Shown here one piece after another: positions 48,394 through 58,652 of a DNA stretch of 64,000 bases. Origin of the DNA: Bacillota bacterium (GTDB taxonomy: Bacteria; Bacillota; Clostridia; Christensenellales; Pumilibacteraceae). Location: positions 1 to 64,000 of the forward strand of contig WRAF01000003.1 of the NCBI GenBank assembly GCA_009780325.1. The letters are read 5' to 3'. The position numbers and the translations under genes are program-made. Below the pieces are notes generated by a model. It was not told the DNA's origin and searched no databases. It saw nothing but the letters and a program-made list of their open reading frames with translations. Within the stretch, counting starts at the first letter, position 1; the number at the start of each line of letters is the position of its first letter.

Positions 48394-49227
48394 ATGAATG
48401 ATAATGATACAATAGCAATAATTAAATTAAGACCTCATCATCTTTTATGCTTGCAAGGCTTTAGCGGAAAGGGTTATTCAACTAAATTTATTGAGAATAT
48501 GGCTTTTATAAAACAAGCTTTATCTGAGCAAGAGGCAATGATAGATCTTAAATTTTCTAGTGATGATATTTGTGCTAAGTGTCCGCATCTGATTTCTAAA
48601 GATTTATGCCAAATAGCCGATACAGTCAAAACAAAAGATAATAAAGTCATCAAATACTTTGATTTAACTCAAAAATTATATAACTTTAATGATTTAATTA
48701 CACAAATTAAACAAAAGATTACTCCCTCTATTTTGGCGGATATTTGCTCTGATTGTGCTTGGTATGACAATAGTCATTGTAGAAAAAATATTTTAGGCAA
48801 AGTTTCTAATCAAGATACAAGAGAAATCATTTTTAAATTAGTATTTGAGAGAATAGTAAATGGTGAAGATAATAATGACACTTTTTTTAACTTAACTGAA
48901 GTTTTAGATGAAACGAATTTAGCAAGAGCTAAACTTATCTATGAAGAAACTTCTTTAAATAAAAAGGGGAAATTTATTAATAGTTTGATTGAAAATTATG
49001 CAAATGAATTTAAAGTGGAAAGAATTTATAAAATTGATTTAGCTATTATGTTTGTAGCAATTTATGAAATTTTATTTGATGAATTATCTCATAAAATTGC
49101 TGCAAATGAAGCGGTTGTTTTATCAAAAAAATACTCAACTGAAAAAAGTTCTAAATATATCAATGGAATTTTATCATCTATAATTAAAGATAAGGAGAAA
49201 ATAATTAATGAGTGCAAAAATACTTGA
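48394..49227 (+). CDS. nusB: Fusion protein: N-terminal DUF1284-like Fe-S domain + C-terminal NusB
   Basis: N-half LRPHHLLCLQGFSGKGYSTKFIENM, DDICAKCPHL, DICSDCAWYDNSHC; C-half IDLAIMFVAIYEILFDELSHKIAANEAVVLSKKYSTEKSSKYINGILSSI. Confidence 0.85.
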   Translation: MNDNDTIAIIKLRPHHLLCLQGFSGKGYSTKFIENMAFIKQALSEQEAMIDLKFSSDDICAKCPHLISKDLCQIADTVKTKDNKVIKYFDLTQKLYNFNDLITQIKQKITPSILADICSDCAWYDNSHCRKNILGKVSNQDTREIIFKLVFERIVNGEDNNDTFFNLTEVLDETNLARAKLIYEETSLNKKGKFINSLIENYANEFKVERIYKIDLAIMFVAIYEILFDELSHKIAANEAVVLSKKYSTEKSSKYINGILSSIIKDKEKIINECKNT

Positions 49228-50065
49228 TGGAAAAGTTTTATCACAAAAAATTAAAGAACAGTTAAAAATTGATGCAGCAGAATTTTTTAGAAAAATAGGT
49301 AGAAAAATAGGTTTAGCAGTAGTCTTAGCAGGAGATGACACGGCAAGTGCGGTGTATGTTAAAAATAAAATCATAGGATGCGAGCAAGTTGGTATTGAGT
49401 CTTTTGAATTTTGTTTTGATAAAAATGTAAGTGAAAAAGAGCTAATTGACTTAGTATTAAAACTTAATGAAGATAAAAAAGTAGATGGAATTTTAGTTCA
49501 ATTGCCACTGCCAATGCATATAAATGCAGCCAATGTATTATCAAAAATTTCTCCAAAAAAAGATGCTGACGGCTTTTTAGCAGAAAATGCAGGCAATCTA
49601 ATGTTAGGCAATCCTACGTTAAGTGCCTGCACTCCTAGCGGAGTTATTGAATTAATCAAATCTGCAGGCATTGAAATTGCGTCTAAAGAAGCAGTGATTA
49701 TCGGAAGAAGCAACATAGTCGGTAAACCCATTGCACTTATGTTGTTAGAAGAAAATGCTACAGTAATAATGTGCCATTCAAAGACTAAAGACTTAGTAAA
49801 ATACACTAAAACAGCTGATATTTTGATAGTAGCAGCGGGCAAAAAGCATCTAGTAACAGGAGACATGATTAAGGATGGTTCAATAGTTATTGATGTTGGA
49901 GTAAACAGGGATAATGGAAAGCTATATGGTGATGTAGATTTTGATTCATGTTTAAAAAAAGCCAAATATATTACCCCTGTTCCTGGTGGAGTGGGTCCGA
50001 TGACCATTGCAATGTTATTAAAAAATGTGATAAAAGCGGCAAAAATGTATTCATTAAACGTATGA
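49208..50065 (+). CDS. folD: Bifunctional methylenetetrahydrofolate dehydrogenase/cyclohydrolase
   Basis: VDGILVQLPLPMHI; DADGFLAENAGNL; IIGRSNIVGKPIALMLL; TPVPGGVGPMTIAMLL. Confidence 0.96.
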   Translation: MSAKILDGKVLSQKIKEQLKIDAAEFFRKIGRKIGLAVVLAGDDTASAVYVKNKIIGCEQVGIESFEFCFDKNVSEKELIDLVLKLNEDKKVDGILVQLPLPMHINAANVLSKISPKKDADGFLAENAGNLMLGNPTLSACTPSGVIELIKSAGIEIASKEAVIIGRSNIVGKPIALMLLEENATVIMCHSKTKDLVKYTKTADILIVAAGKKHLVTGDMIKDGSIVIDVGVNRDNGKLYGDVDFDSCLKKAKYITPVPGGVGPMTIAMLLKNVIKAAKMYSLNV

Positions 50066-50080
50066 TGATGGTTAATTTTT

Positions 50081-51241
50081 ATGCAAAAACAACTTAGTGT
50101 TTCTCAATTAAATAGATATATTAAGGGCGTTTTTGAGGACGAACTAATTTTGCATAATCTTAATATAGACGGTGAGGTAATTGAGATAAAGAATGTAGCT
50201 GGGGTAATATATTTTGTATTAAAAGATGAGGACTGCATACTTAATTGTGTCAGTTTTAATCAAATTATTGGAATAGAGGTTGGAAATAGGGTTATAGCGT
50301 TTGGTAAAATAGAGTTTTATTCTAAAAGTGGTCGAGTGTCGTTTATAGCTAAAAGCGTTACATTATCTGGAGAGGGATTGCTATTAGCAAGGCAAAGGAA
50401 ATTAAAAGAGAAATTACAAAATGAAGGAATTTTTTCTAACAATAGAATTTTGCCTAAATTTATTAAAAAGGTGGCATTAATTACTAGTGAAGAAGGAGCA
50501 GTACTACATGATTTTATCTCTATCATAAACAGGTTAGCTGAGTATATTGAGGTGGTAATATTTGGTGTAAAAGTACAAGGAAATGGCGCAAGCGAACAAA
50601 TAATAAACGTTATGCGTGATATAACATGTGATTATGATGTAATTATACTTGCGAGAGGGGGCGGAAGCGCAATAGACTTAAGTGAATTTAATAAAGAAGA
50701 ATTGGCTAGGAGTATTCATGCAAGCAAAATTATGGTAGTATCTGCGATAGGACATGAAACGGATTATACTTTTTGTGATTTTGCTGCAGATATGCGTGCA
50801 GGAACTCCAAGTATGGCAGCAGAGATAATTGCAGGCAACAACAACTCAACTATAAATAAATTTATCAATTTATCTATTGATAATACTTTAAAAATTAATG
50901 CATTATATAACTTAAAACATAAAACATTGATAAAACAAGCTAAAATAGCTCAAAATAACGCTGAATCTGTTGTTTATACCTTTAAACGCAAGCTATTACA
51001 CAAAGAAATTTTAAAAAAAATTGAATACAATATAAATAATAAAGAATCTGATTTTAAAATCTTAATAACAAAAATTGAAGCAATCAACCCTTTAAAATTA
51101 TTAACTGATGGTTATTGTAAAATTACTAAAGATAACAAAATTATAGCTTCAGTCAAAAATTTAAATGAAGAAGATAACTTAAATATTTTTATATCAGATG
51201 GACAAATACAAGCTAAAATTGAAAAAATCTTAAAAAAATAA
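50081..51241 (+). CDS. xseA: Exodeoxyribonuclease VII large subunit
   Basis: LSVSQLNRYIKGVFEDE; VIILARGGGSAIDLSEFN; AIGHETDYTFCDFAADMRAGTPSMAAE. Confidence 0.95.
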   Translation: MQKQLSVSQLNRYIKGVFEDELILHNLNIDGEVIEIKNVAGVIYFVLKDEDCILNCVSFNQIIGIEVGNRVIAFGKIEFYSKSGRVSFIAKSVTLSGEGLLLARQRKLKEKLQNEGIFSNNRILPKFIKKVALITSEEGAVLHDFISIINRLAEYIEVVIFGVKVQGNGASEQIINVMRDITCDYDVIILARGGGSAIDLSEFNKEELARSIHASKIMVVSAIGHETDYTFCDFAADMRAGTPSMAAEIIAGNNNSTINKFINLSIDNTLKINALYNLKHKTLIKQAKIAQNNAESVVYTFKRKLLHKEILKKIEYNINNKESDFKILITKIEAINPLKLLTDGYCKITKDNKIIASVKNLNEEDNLNIFISDGQIQAKIEKILKK

Positions 51242-51291
51242 AGGTGTGCCTAATAATCTATCACACATAACACCATAAAAATGAGGAAAAT

Positions 51292-51486
51292 ATGGATTTT
51301 GAAAAAAAATTGCAAGAATTAGAGCAAATTAATCAAAAACTAAGTAGTGGAATTTCTATAGAACAAGGAATTTCTTTATTTGAAAGAAGTTTAAGTTTAA
51401 CTAAAGAATGTATTGATTATCTTAATAAGGCAAAAGCAAAAATATCTCAAATTAAGCAAGAGGTTGACTATCTGCTTGAGGATTAG
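51292..51486 (+). CDS. xseB: Exodeoxyribonuclease VII small subunit
   Basis: 64 aa, DFEKKLQELEQINQKLSSGISIEQGISLFERSL; after xseA. Confidence 0.93.
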   Translation: MDFEKKLQELEQINQKLSSGISIEQGISLFERSLSLTKECIDYLNKAKAKISQIKQEVDYLLED

Positions 51487-51495
51487 GTAATAAAA

Positions 51496-52338
51496 ATGAA
51501 TTTAAATGAATTAACTTATATAGCTAATCATGGAATAATTGATATACTAAAGGATTTTTCTATTCCGTCAAATATTGTTTCAAAAAAATTGATAGCTGCT
51601 ATGGAATATAGTTTGATATGCAAAGGTAAACGATTAAGACCTGTTATGCTATTAGCATCTTTTTTTGATGTATGCGGACTAAAAAAAACCAACACTTATC
51701 CTATAGCAATAAAATATTTAGTATTTGCTATTGAAGCACTGCATACCTATACACTTATTCATGACGATTTACCTTGTTTAGATAATGATGACTTGCGAAG
51801 AGGCAAGCCTTCTTCCCATAAACAGTTTGGTGAAGCCACGGCACTTTTAGCTGGTGACGCACTATTAAATGCATCATTTGAAGCATTTATTGAAGCAATA
51901 AAATTAGAACCAAAACTTATTCATGCAGCAAATTATTTTTATTCATTATCAGGTGCACAAGGTTTAATTGCAGGACAGTCATTAGAATTTGAATTAGAAA
52001 GTTTTTCAAATGAGACACTTATTCAAATTTTTACACACAAAACAGCCGCACTTTTTAGATCTGCTGCATATATTGGATGTACACTAGGTCTAATATATTC
52101 AAAAAAATATGATAATAAAATTAACCCTGAACTTAAAGCTCTTGATAATTTTGCCTTAAATTATGGCTTGGCTTTTCAATTAAAAGATGATTTAGATGAT
52201 TTAAATCCTAAAGGCTATGCTGTACGCTTTGGCATTGAAAATACCAAAAATTTATTTAATGACTATAAACTTAAGGCAATTGAATCACTAAAAAATTATA
52301 ACTTTCCATTTTTAACTGCAATTGTCAATAATCTATAA
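51496..52338 (+). CDS. ispA: Polyprenyl (farnesyl) diphosphate synthase
   Basis: LIHDDLPCLDNDDLRRGKPSSHKQFGEATALLAGDALL; FQLKDDLDD. Confidence 0.94.
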   Translation: MNLNELTYIANHGIIDILKDFSIPSNIVSKKLIAAMEYSLICKGKRLRPVMLLASFFDVCGLKKTNTYPIAIKYLVFAIEALHTYTLIHDDLPCLDNDDLRRGKPSSHKQFGEATALLAGDALLNASFEAFIEAIKLEPKLIHAANYFYSLSGAQGLIAGQSLEFELESFSNETLIQIFTHKTAALFRSAAYIGCTLGLIYSKKYDNKINPELKALDNFALNYGLAFQLKDDLDDLNPKGYAVRFGIENTKNLFNDYKLKAIESLKNYNFPFLTAIVNNL

Positions 52339-54195
52339 ATGTTGATAGAAAAAATAAAAACTCCTAATGATTTAAAAAAATTGTCGCACACTGACTTAGA
52401 AAGATATGCTAGTGAGGTGCGAAATTTTATCATTAATATTACACAAGAAAACGGAGGTCATTTATCTTCAAATTTAGGTGCAGTAGAATTAACTATTGCT
52501 TTGCATTATACTTTTGATTCACCCATCGATAAATTTATATTTGACGTTGGTCATCAAAGTTATACTCATAAATTAATCACAGGTCGTTATGAAATACTGA
52601 AAAATTTAAGAACAGATGGTGGTGCGTCAGGGTTTCCTTCTACTAATGAATCAAATCATGACCATTTCATAAGCGGACATAGTTCAAACTCATTATCTCT
52701 TGCGCTAGGTCTAGCTCGTGCAAGAGATAAACTGCATCAAAATCATCATATTATCCCTATTATTGGTGACGGCGCTTTCACGGGCGGCATGATATATGAA
52801 GCATTAAATGACATTGGCGAAAGCAAATCAAAACTTATCATTATTTTAAATGATAATAAAATGTCTATATCAGAAAATGTAGGTGCTATGAGCAAATATC
52901 TTGCTAAACTGCGCCTTAGCCGAAGATTTAATAAATTGCGTCAAAATATTAAAAAATCTGCCTCTGTTTTTCCATTGCTAAACAAGAAACAATCTTATAA
53001 AAGATTAAATTTATTTAAAGCACGCCTTAAAAGCCTTTTCATCAAAAATAGACTGTTTGAAAATTTTGGAGTTACTTATTATGGACCATTTGACGGGCAT
53101 GATATTTTGCAAATGGTGCAGGTTTTTGAAAAAGTTGCAAATAAATCTATTGTTGATGATAAACCTGTGATTATTCATATAATTAGCCAAAAAGGCAAAG
53201 GGATGATTGAAGCTGAAAATGAGCCAGATAAATATCATGGCTTAAATTCTTCATTAATGACTTCTAATATAGATAGTTCTTTTTCTAATGATTTAGCAGA
53301 TGAATTGATTGAATTAGCAAATGAAGATAATAGAATTGTAGCAATTACAGCTGCTATGCCATCAGGAACGGGTCTTGATAAATTTGCTATCAAGCATCCT
53401 GATAAATATTATGATGTATCGATTGCAGAACAGCATGCAACAACGCTTTGTGCCGGACTTGCAAAAGGCGGAATGAAACCATTGTTTGCAGTTTATTCTA
53501 CTTTTTTGCAGCGTGCTTTTGACCAGATTTTACATGATGTATGTTTAAATAATCTAAGCGTAGTTTTTGCTATTGACAGAGCTGGCGTAACAGGAAGTGA
53601 CGGAGTGACACATCAAGGTGTTTTTGATTTAAGTTATCTCAATTTAATGCCGAATTTAACTATCCTAACACCCAAAAACGGTATTGAATTAAAAAATATG
53701 TTAAGATATGCTTTTAATAAAAATGGACCAGTAGCAATTAGATATCCTAAAAGCTATAATACTTGTGAGCCAATTGCTACTTTCAAAGCTCAAGAATTTG
53801 ACAATATAGAAAAATGGGAAACTTTGAAAAAATCAAATGGAAATATCTATATTTTAGCATGCGGTTCTAGAATGATTGAATTATTATCAGCTTTAGATTT
53901 AAACATAACTATAATTAATTGTCGCACGATAAAACCACTAGATTATGAGTCTTTAGATTATATAAACAACCCAGATAATTTAATTATTATACTAGAGGAC
54001 AATATATCAAGCGGTGGCTTTAGTTCACATGTTTTAGATTATCTTTATACTAAAAACCCTAGACAACCACCCTTAATTAAAATTTTAAACCATAAAACTA
54101 CTTTTTCAGATATTAGATCTATAGATAATTCTTTAAAAGATTCTAATATTACAATAGAAAATATTAAAAAAACTATAGATGAATTTCTTGCATAA
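52339..54195 (+). CDS. dxs: 1-deoxy-D-xylulose-5-phosphate synthase
   Basis: GHLSSNLGAVELTIALHYTFD; GDGAFTGGMIYEALND; AIDRAGVTGSDGVTHQGVFDLSYL. Confidence 0.96.
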   Translation: MLIEKIKTPNDLKKLSHTDLERYASEVRNFIINITQENGGHLSSNLGAVELTIALHYTFDSPIDKFIFDVGHQSYTHKLITGRYEILKNLRTDGGASGFPSTNESNHDHFISGHSSNSLSLALGLARARDKLHQNHHIIPIIGDGAFTGGMIYEALNDIGESKSKLIIILNDNKMSISENVGAMSKYLAKLRLSRRFNKLRQNIKKSASVFPLLNKKQSYKRLNLFKARLKSLFIKNRLFENFGVTYYGPFDGHDILQMVQVFEKVANKSIVDDKPVIIHIISQKGKGMIEAENEPDKYHGLNSSLMTSNIDSSFSNDLADELIELANEDNRIVAITAAMPSGTGLDKFAIKHPDKYYDVSIAEQHATTLCAGLAKGGMKPLFAVYSTFLQRAFDQILHDVCLNNLSVVFAIDRAGVTGSDGVTHQGVFDLSYLNLMPNLTILTPKNGIELKNMLRYAFNKNGPVAIRYPKSYNTCEPIATFKAQEFDNIEKWETLKKSNGNIYILACGSRMIELLSALDLNITIINCRTIKPLDYESLDYINNPDNLIIILEDNISSGGFSSHVLDYLYTKNPRQPPLIKILNHKTTFSDIRSIDNSLKDSNITIENIKKTIDEFLA

Positions 54196-54216
54196 ATATT
54201 GATTTTATTGTATAAT
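54188..54216 (+). promoter_or_regulatory. Sigma-A-like promoter for nadK-argR-recN
   Basis: TTGCAT - 17 nt - TATAAT. Confidence 0.5.
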
Positions 54217-54219
54217 AAT

Positions 54220-54249
54220 ACATGTTAAATTGTTACATGTTAAATTGTT
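54220..54249 (+). repeat. Perfect tandem 15-bp duplication at the predicted TSS of nadK
   Basis: acatgttaaattgtt acatgttaaattgtt. Confidence 0.9.
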
Positions 54250-54257
54250 GAGGTCAT

Positions 54258-55088
54258 ATGAAAAATATTGGGGTTTACACAAATTTATCTAAAGATACTG
54301 ACTTAGAGGTTACTAAAAAATTAGTGGCACTTTTGTCAAATAACAATATCAACTTTCAATTATTTGACACGCTAAAAAATGAGCATTCTTTTAAAAATTT
54401 TGTATTCTTCACTGAAAAAGATTATTCTAAATTAGACCTTGTTATCACTATCGGAGGTGACGGCACAGTATTAAATGTAGTGAAAGATTGTGGAAAATAC
54501 AATACAAAAATACTTGCTATAAATAAAGGTACAAAAGGATTTTTAACAGAAATAGAGTTAGAAAATATTGATAAAGTGCTTGATATTATAAACGGCAATT
54601 ATGCAATAGATAAAAGAATTTTAATTGAAGTATGTTTAAAAAATAATAAATATCTTGCTTTAAATGAAGCATTTGTTTCAAGAAAAACATCTATGACTTG
54701 CCTTAATGCAAAAATAAATGACCTTTTAGTGGATTCTTATCAATGTGACGGCTTGCTTGTTGCCACTCCAACTGGTTCTACTGCTTACTCTTTATCTGCG
54801 GGCGGTCCTATTATAAGCCCCAATGCGTCCGTCATGTGCATTACCCCTGTTTGCTCTCATTCACTAAGAAGCAAACCCATCATAGTGGGTGACACAGACA
54901 CAATAGAAATCACTTTAGAACAAAGTTATGAAGATGCAATTTTGACAATTGACGGTGTTGAAGTAGACAGTATCAATGTTAATAATACAATCAAAATCAA
55001 AAAATCCTCTCATAGTATCAATTTTTTACGCTTAAAAGAATCAAGCTTTTATTCAAAATTATTAAATAGACTGCATGGGTTAGTTTAA
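54258..55088 (+). CDS. nadK: NAD kinase
   Basis: LVITIGGDGTVLNVV; INKGTKGFLTEIE; CDGLLVATPTGSTAYSLSAGGPI. Confidence 0.94.
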   Translation: MKNIGVYTNLSKDTDLEVTKKLVALLSNNNINFQLFDTLKNEHSFKNFVFFTEKDYSKLDLVITIGGDGTVLNVVKDCGKYNTKILAINKGTKGFLTEIELENIDKVLDIINGNYAIDKRILIEVCLKNNKYLALNEAFVSRKTSMTCLNAKINDLLVDSYQCDGLLVATPTGSTAYSLSAGGPIISPNASVMCITPVCSHSLRSKPIIVGDTDTIEITLEQSYEDAILTIDGVEVDSINVNNTIKIKKSSHSINFLRLKESSFYSKLLNRLHGLV

Positions 55089-55122
55089 AAAATCCTAAAA
55101 ACAAAGGAGAAACATAAATATT

Positions 55123-55563
55123 TTGAAAAGAAACTCTAGACAGCTTAAAATAATGGAGCTTATTGAGTTAGAAGCAGTACATACTCAAGAAGAAATTGCT
55201 AATAAATTGAAAGAAGCAGGCTTTATTGTTACGCAAGCCACTATTTCTAGGGATATTAAATCTCTAGGTTTGTTTAAATTTACCCAAGGTGAAAGCACAA
55301 GATACACTAATAATACTAGTATGCACCAACTTAATTCTAAAGCAAATGAGGTTCTATCGGGTGTAATTTATAAGATTTTTGATAAGGGCGGAAATTTGTT
55401 TTTAGAGGTAGAAAACGGATGCGGGAAACTTGTTAAACAAGGATTAAAAAAATTGATAGACAATGGCATTGCTATGCTTAGTGATGATGATACAATAGTT
55501 GTTTATTTTCATGATGAAGAACAAGCTAAAATTACAGCAAATAAATTGAGGGAGTATTTTTAA
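55123..55563 (+). CDS. argR: Arginine repressor
   Basis: THTQEEIANKLKEAGFIVTQATISRDIKSLGL; nadK-argR-recN synteny; TTG start with SD. Confidence 0.93.
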   Translation: MKRNSRQLKIMELIELEAVHTQEEIANKLKEAGFIVTQATISRDIKSLGLFKFTQGESTRYTNNTSMHQLNSKANEVLSGVIYKIFDKGGNLFLEVENGCGKLVKQGLKKLIDNGIAMLSDDDTIVVYFHDEEQAKITANKLREYF

Positions 55564-55567
55564 ACAA

Positions 55568-57268
55568 ATGATTAATAGGTTAATCATCAAAAATTTTGTA
55601 TTAATTGAAGCAGCAGAATTAGATTTTTGCGGCAAACTAAATGTATTAAGCGGAGAAACGGGGGCAGGAAAATCTATTTTAGTTGATGCCGTAATGCTTC
55701 TTTTAGGTGCAAGATATGATAAAAATTTTTTAAGATATGGTGCTGAAAATGGTTTTGTTGAAGCTTTTTTTTCTATAAACAAACATTCTAGAAAAAAATT
55801 AGAAAATGCAGAGTTTTTAGATTTAGATAGTTATGGAATTGACCAAGAAATACTGATTAGTAGAAAGTTTTATAATGATGGCAAAAATGAGATTAGGATA
55901 AATGGTAAGCAGATTACTTTGAATATGTTAAAACAATTTACACCTATGCTTATTGATATTTATGGACAACATGATTACATAGAATATTTAGACCCACAAG
56001 CGCAATTAAGATTAGTGGATTTTTTTGCTGGTGAAAAACTTAATAGTTTTATTAAAAATTGTCAAAATGAATATAAAAAATATACCCTAATTAATAAGGA
56101 ATTAAAAGAACTCGGACAAGAAGGTGAGAGGGAAAAAATAATAGATTTTTTATCGTACCAAATAAATGAGATAGAAACTGTAAAACTAAAAGAAAACGAA
56201 GAAGAAGACTTGATTGCAAAAAGAAAAATTTTATTAAACTCAGAAAAAATTTCTAGCCTAATTAATCAAAGTGCAGACAGTCTTTCTAACTCTGAATTAA
56301 ACAATGCCTATTCTACTTTAAAAAAATTGCAAGAATATTCACCCGACTTTACAGATTATTCAAATAGATTAAAATCTTTAATAATAGAAGCTGATGATAT
56401 TTTATCTTCAATCTCAAAATTATCAGACTACTTTTCATTTGAAAAGGATGATTTGGATAAACTAGAAGATAGGTTGTTGCTAGTTAGAAATATAAAAAAG
56501 AAATACGGCGATTATACAGACTGTCAAAAATATTTATCTGATGCCACTCATAAATTAAATCGCCTTAAAAATGCCTCAGATGAATATGACAAATTATTAA
56601 AACAAAAACAGACTATAATTGCAAATTTATATAAAATATCTAGCACTATATCTGGCATAAGACGCAATGAAGCCGCTATTCTATCTGATAAAATAGTTTC
56701 TGAATTAAAACAATTAGGCATGGATAAAGCTAGATTTATAGTGTCTTTTAAAGAATTTCCTAATTTGGAAAATTGTGAAAAATGTTTATCTAACAATGGC
56801 TTTGATGATATTGAGTTTTTATTTTCTGCTAATTTAGGTCAACCTTTAAAGCCTTTTTCTAAAGTAGCCTCTGGCGGAGAAATGTCAAGATTTATGCTTG
56901 CAATAAAAGTGGTGAGCGGGAATTTTCTAGGAATAGATACATTAATTTTTGATGAAATAGATCAGGGAATCAGCGGCAAGGTAGGGCAGGAAGTAGCAAA
57001 AAAATTAGCTGAAATTTCACATTCATCACAAGTACTTTGTGTCACACATCTTTCACAAATTGCATCTATGGCAGACACTCACTTTTTTATTGATAAAATT
57101 AATAACAATGATACTACCTACACTAAAATTCAACTGCTTGACCAAAACGGTCAAATTAATGAGATTTCTAGATTATTAGGCAGCATAGGCATAAGCAACA
57201 CCTCTTGTCAAACTGCTATTGACATGAAAGAATGGAGTAAAAAATTTAAAACAACTATAAAAAATTAA
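55568..57268 (+). CDS. recN: DNA repair protein RecN
   Basis: LNVLSGETGAGKSILVDAVMLLLGAR; VASGGEMSRFMLAIK; LIFDEIDQGISGKVGQEVAKKL. Confidence 0.96.
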   Translation: MINRLIIKNFVLIEAAELDFCGKLNVLSGETGAGKSILVDAVMLLLGARYDKNFLRYGAENGFVEAFFSINKHSRKKLENAEFLDLDSYGIDQEILISRKFYNDGKNEIRINGKQITLNMLKQFTPMLIDIYGQHDYIEYLDPQAQLRLVDFFAGEKLNSFIKNCQNEYKKYTLINKELKELGQEGEREKIIDFLSYQINEIETVKLKENEEEDLIAKRKILLNSEKISSLINQSADSLSNSELNNAYSTLKKLQEYSPDFTDYSNRLKSLIIEADDILSSISKLSDYFSFEKDDLDKLEDRLLLVRNIKKKYGDYTDCQKYLSDATHKLNRLKNASDEYDKLLKQKQTIIANLYKISSTISGIRRNEAAILSDKIVSELKQLGMDKARFIVSFKEFPNLENCEKCLSNNGFDDIEFLFSANLGQPLKPFSKVASGGEMSRFMLAIKVVSGNFLGIDTLIFDEIDQGISGKVGQEVAKKLAEISHSSQVLCVTHLSQIASMADTHFFIDKINNNDTTYTKIQLLDQNGQINEISRLLGSIGISNTSCQTAIDMKEWSKKFKTTIKN

Positions 57269-57328
57269 AAATTTTAATAACCAAAACTTACCTTAATATT
57301 TATCATAAAAGTTAAGCAAACTATAAAT

Positions 57329-58576
57329 ATGTCTAAAAGATTGCTTAAAGGATGCTCACTTTCAATCCTCTTCATCATCTTATTTTTAGTCGCAATTGTC
57401 CCTGCCAACCACTTTAATAATGGCAGCAGTTTTTTAGTTCAGACAGAAACCATTGCCACAGAAGCATCACTCATAATCAATCGCAATTTTTTAGGCGGTC
57501 TTATATCCAATAAACAACCCGCCCAAAAAACCACCCATCTTGGCGGTTTTCCTATTGCCGTTTCGCTGCAAACTGATGGTGTCATCATAGAACAAATCAC
57601 TCAAGTTGCCACAGCATATGGAAATATTACTCCAGCTTCCGCTTTAAAACAAGGTGATTTTTTAATAGAATTAAATGGTCAAAGAGTGATTCAATCTGGT
57701 GATATTGAAAGAATTTTAGAAAATCTTAATGAAGAAAATAAAAACAAAACTCTGTCAACTAATTTTAATACAAAACGAGATGACTATCTTGGCATGATAT
57801 TAGATCAATTTATTAGTGAAAGAAATAAAGAACGCCAAAATTTTTCCTCTTTAGGCAAAGTAAGCGCTATTGTATATAGACAAGGAGAGAAGAGAGCATT
57901 TGAATTGATTCCTGTTTTAGAAGAGTTGAGCGGGAAATTTAGACTAGGTTTGGTAGTTAGGGATTATATAATGGGTATAGGTATGGTGAGTTTCATAAAC
58001 GAGGATGGTAGTTTTGGCGCATTGGGACATCCTATTGCTGATAATTTGGCAGGTGTTGTCCCTATTAGAGGCGGTCAGGTTTTTAATTGTGAAGAAGTGA
58101 GTATTATTAAAGGTGAAAAAGGCAAGGCTGGTGAGTTTAGGGTTAGGATAAATTCTATGAAAAACCCTATTGGGGTAATTGAAAAAAATACAACAAACGG
58201 AATTTTTGGAAAATTTAATGACTTTAATCAAACAATGCGTCGTTTTCATAACGGCAAAAATTTGAATTTATTTGAGGTCACACCAAGAAAAAATGTCAAA
58301 CTAGGAACAGCATATATTTGCACCACCATTGGCGGCTTAACAGATTTTTATAAGATAGAAATAATACGTACAATTAATCAAAGTAATAATACTGATAAAG
58401 GAATAATTTTTAGAGTAGTTGATAAAAGGTTGCTAGATAAGACAGGAGGTGTGATTCAAGGAATGAGCGGCAGTCCAATAATTCAAAATGGTGCAATTGT
58501 CGGAGCAGTGACTCATGTGTTTATAAATGACCCCACAAAAGGATATGGTCTGTATATGGAATTTATGAGTGCATAA
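57329..58576 (+). CDS. spoIVB: SpoIVB peptidase
   Basis: PDZ-like region; GMVSFINEDGSFGALGHPI; GGVIQGMSGSPIIQNGAIVGAVTHVFINDPTKGYGLYMEFM. Confidence 0.93.
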   Translation: MSKRLLKGCSLSILFIILFLVAIVPANHFNNGSSFLVQTETIATEASLIINRNFLGGLISNKQPAQKTTHLGGFPIAVSLQTDGVIIEQITQVATAYGNITPASALKQGDFLIELNGQRVIQSGDIERILENLNEENKNKTLSTNFNTKRDDYLGMILDQFISERNKERQNFSSLGKVSAIVYRQGEKRAFELIPVLEELSGKFRLGLVVRDYIMGIGMVSFINEDGSFGALGHPIADNLAGVVPIRGGQVFNCEEVSIIKGEKGKAGEFRVRINSMKNPIGVIEKNTTNGIFGKFNDFNQTMRRFHNGKNLNLFEVTPRKNVKLGTAYICTTIGGLTDFYKIEIIRTINQSNNTDKGIIFRVVDKRLLDKTGGVIQGMSGSPIIQNGAIVGAVTHVFINDPTKGYGLYMEFMSA

Positions 58577-58652
58577 AATATGCTAAGACAGTTTTTTAAA
58601 TTGACAATAATTAGTAGACTTTATATATATTTTAAAGTATAATTAATTAGCT

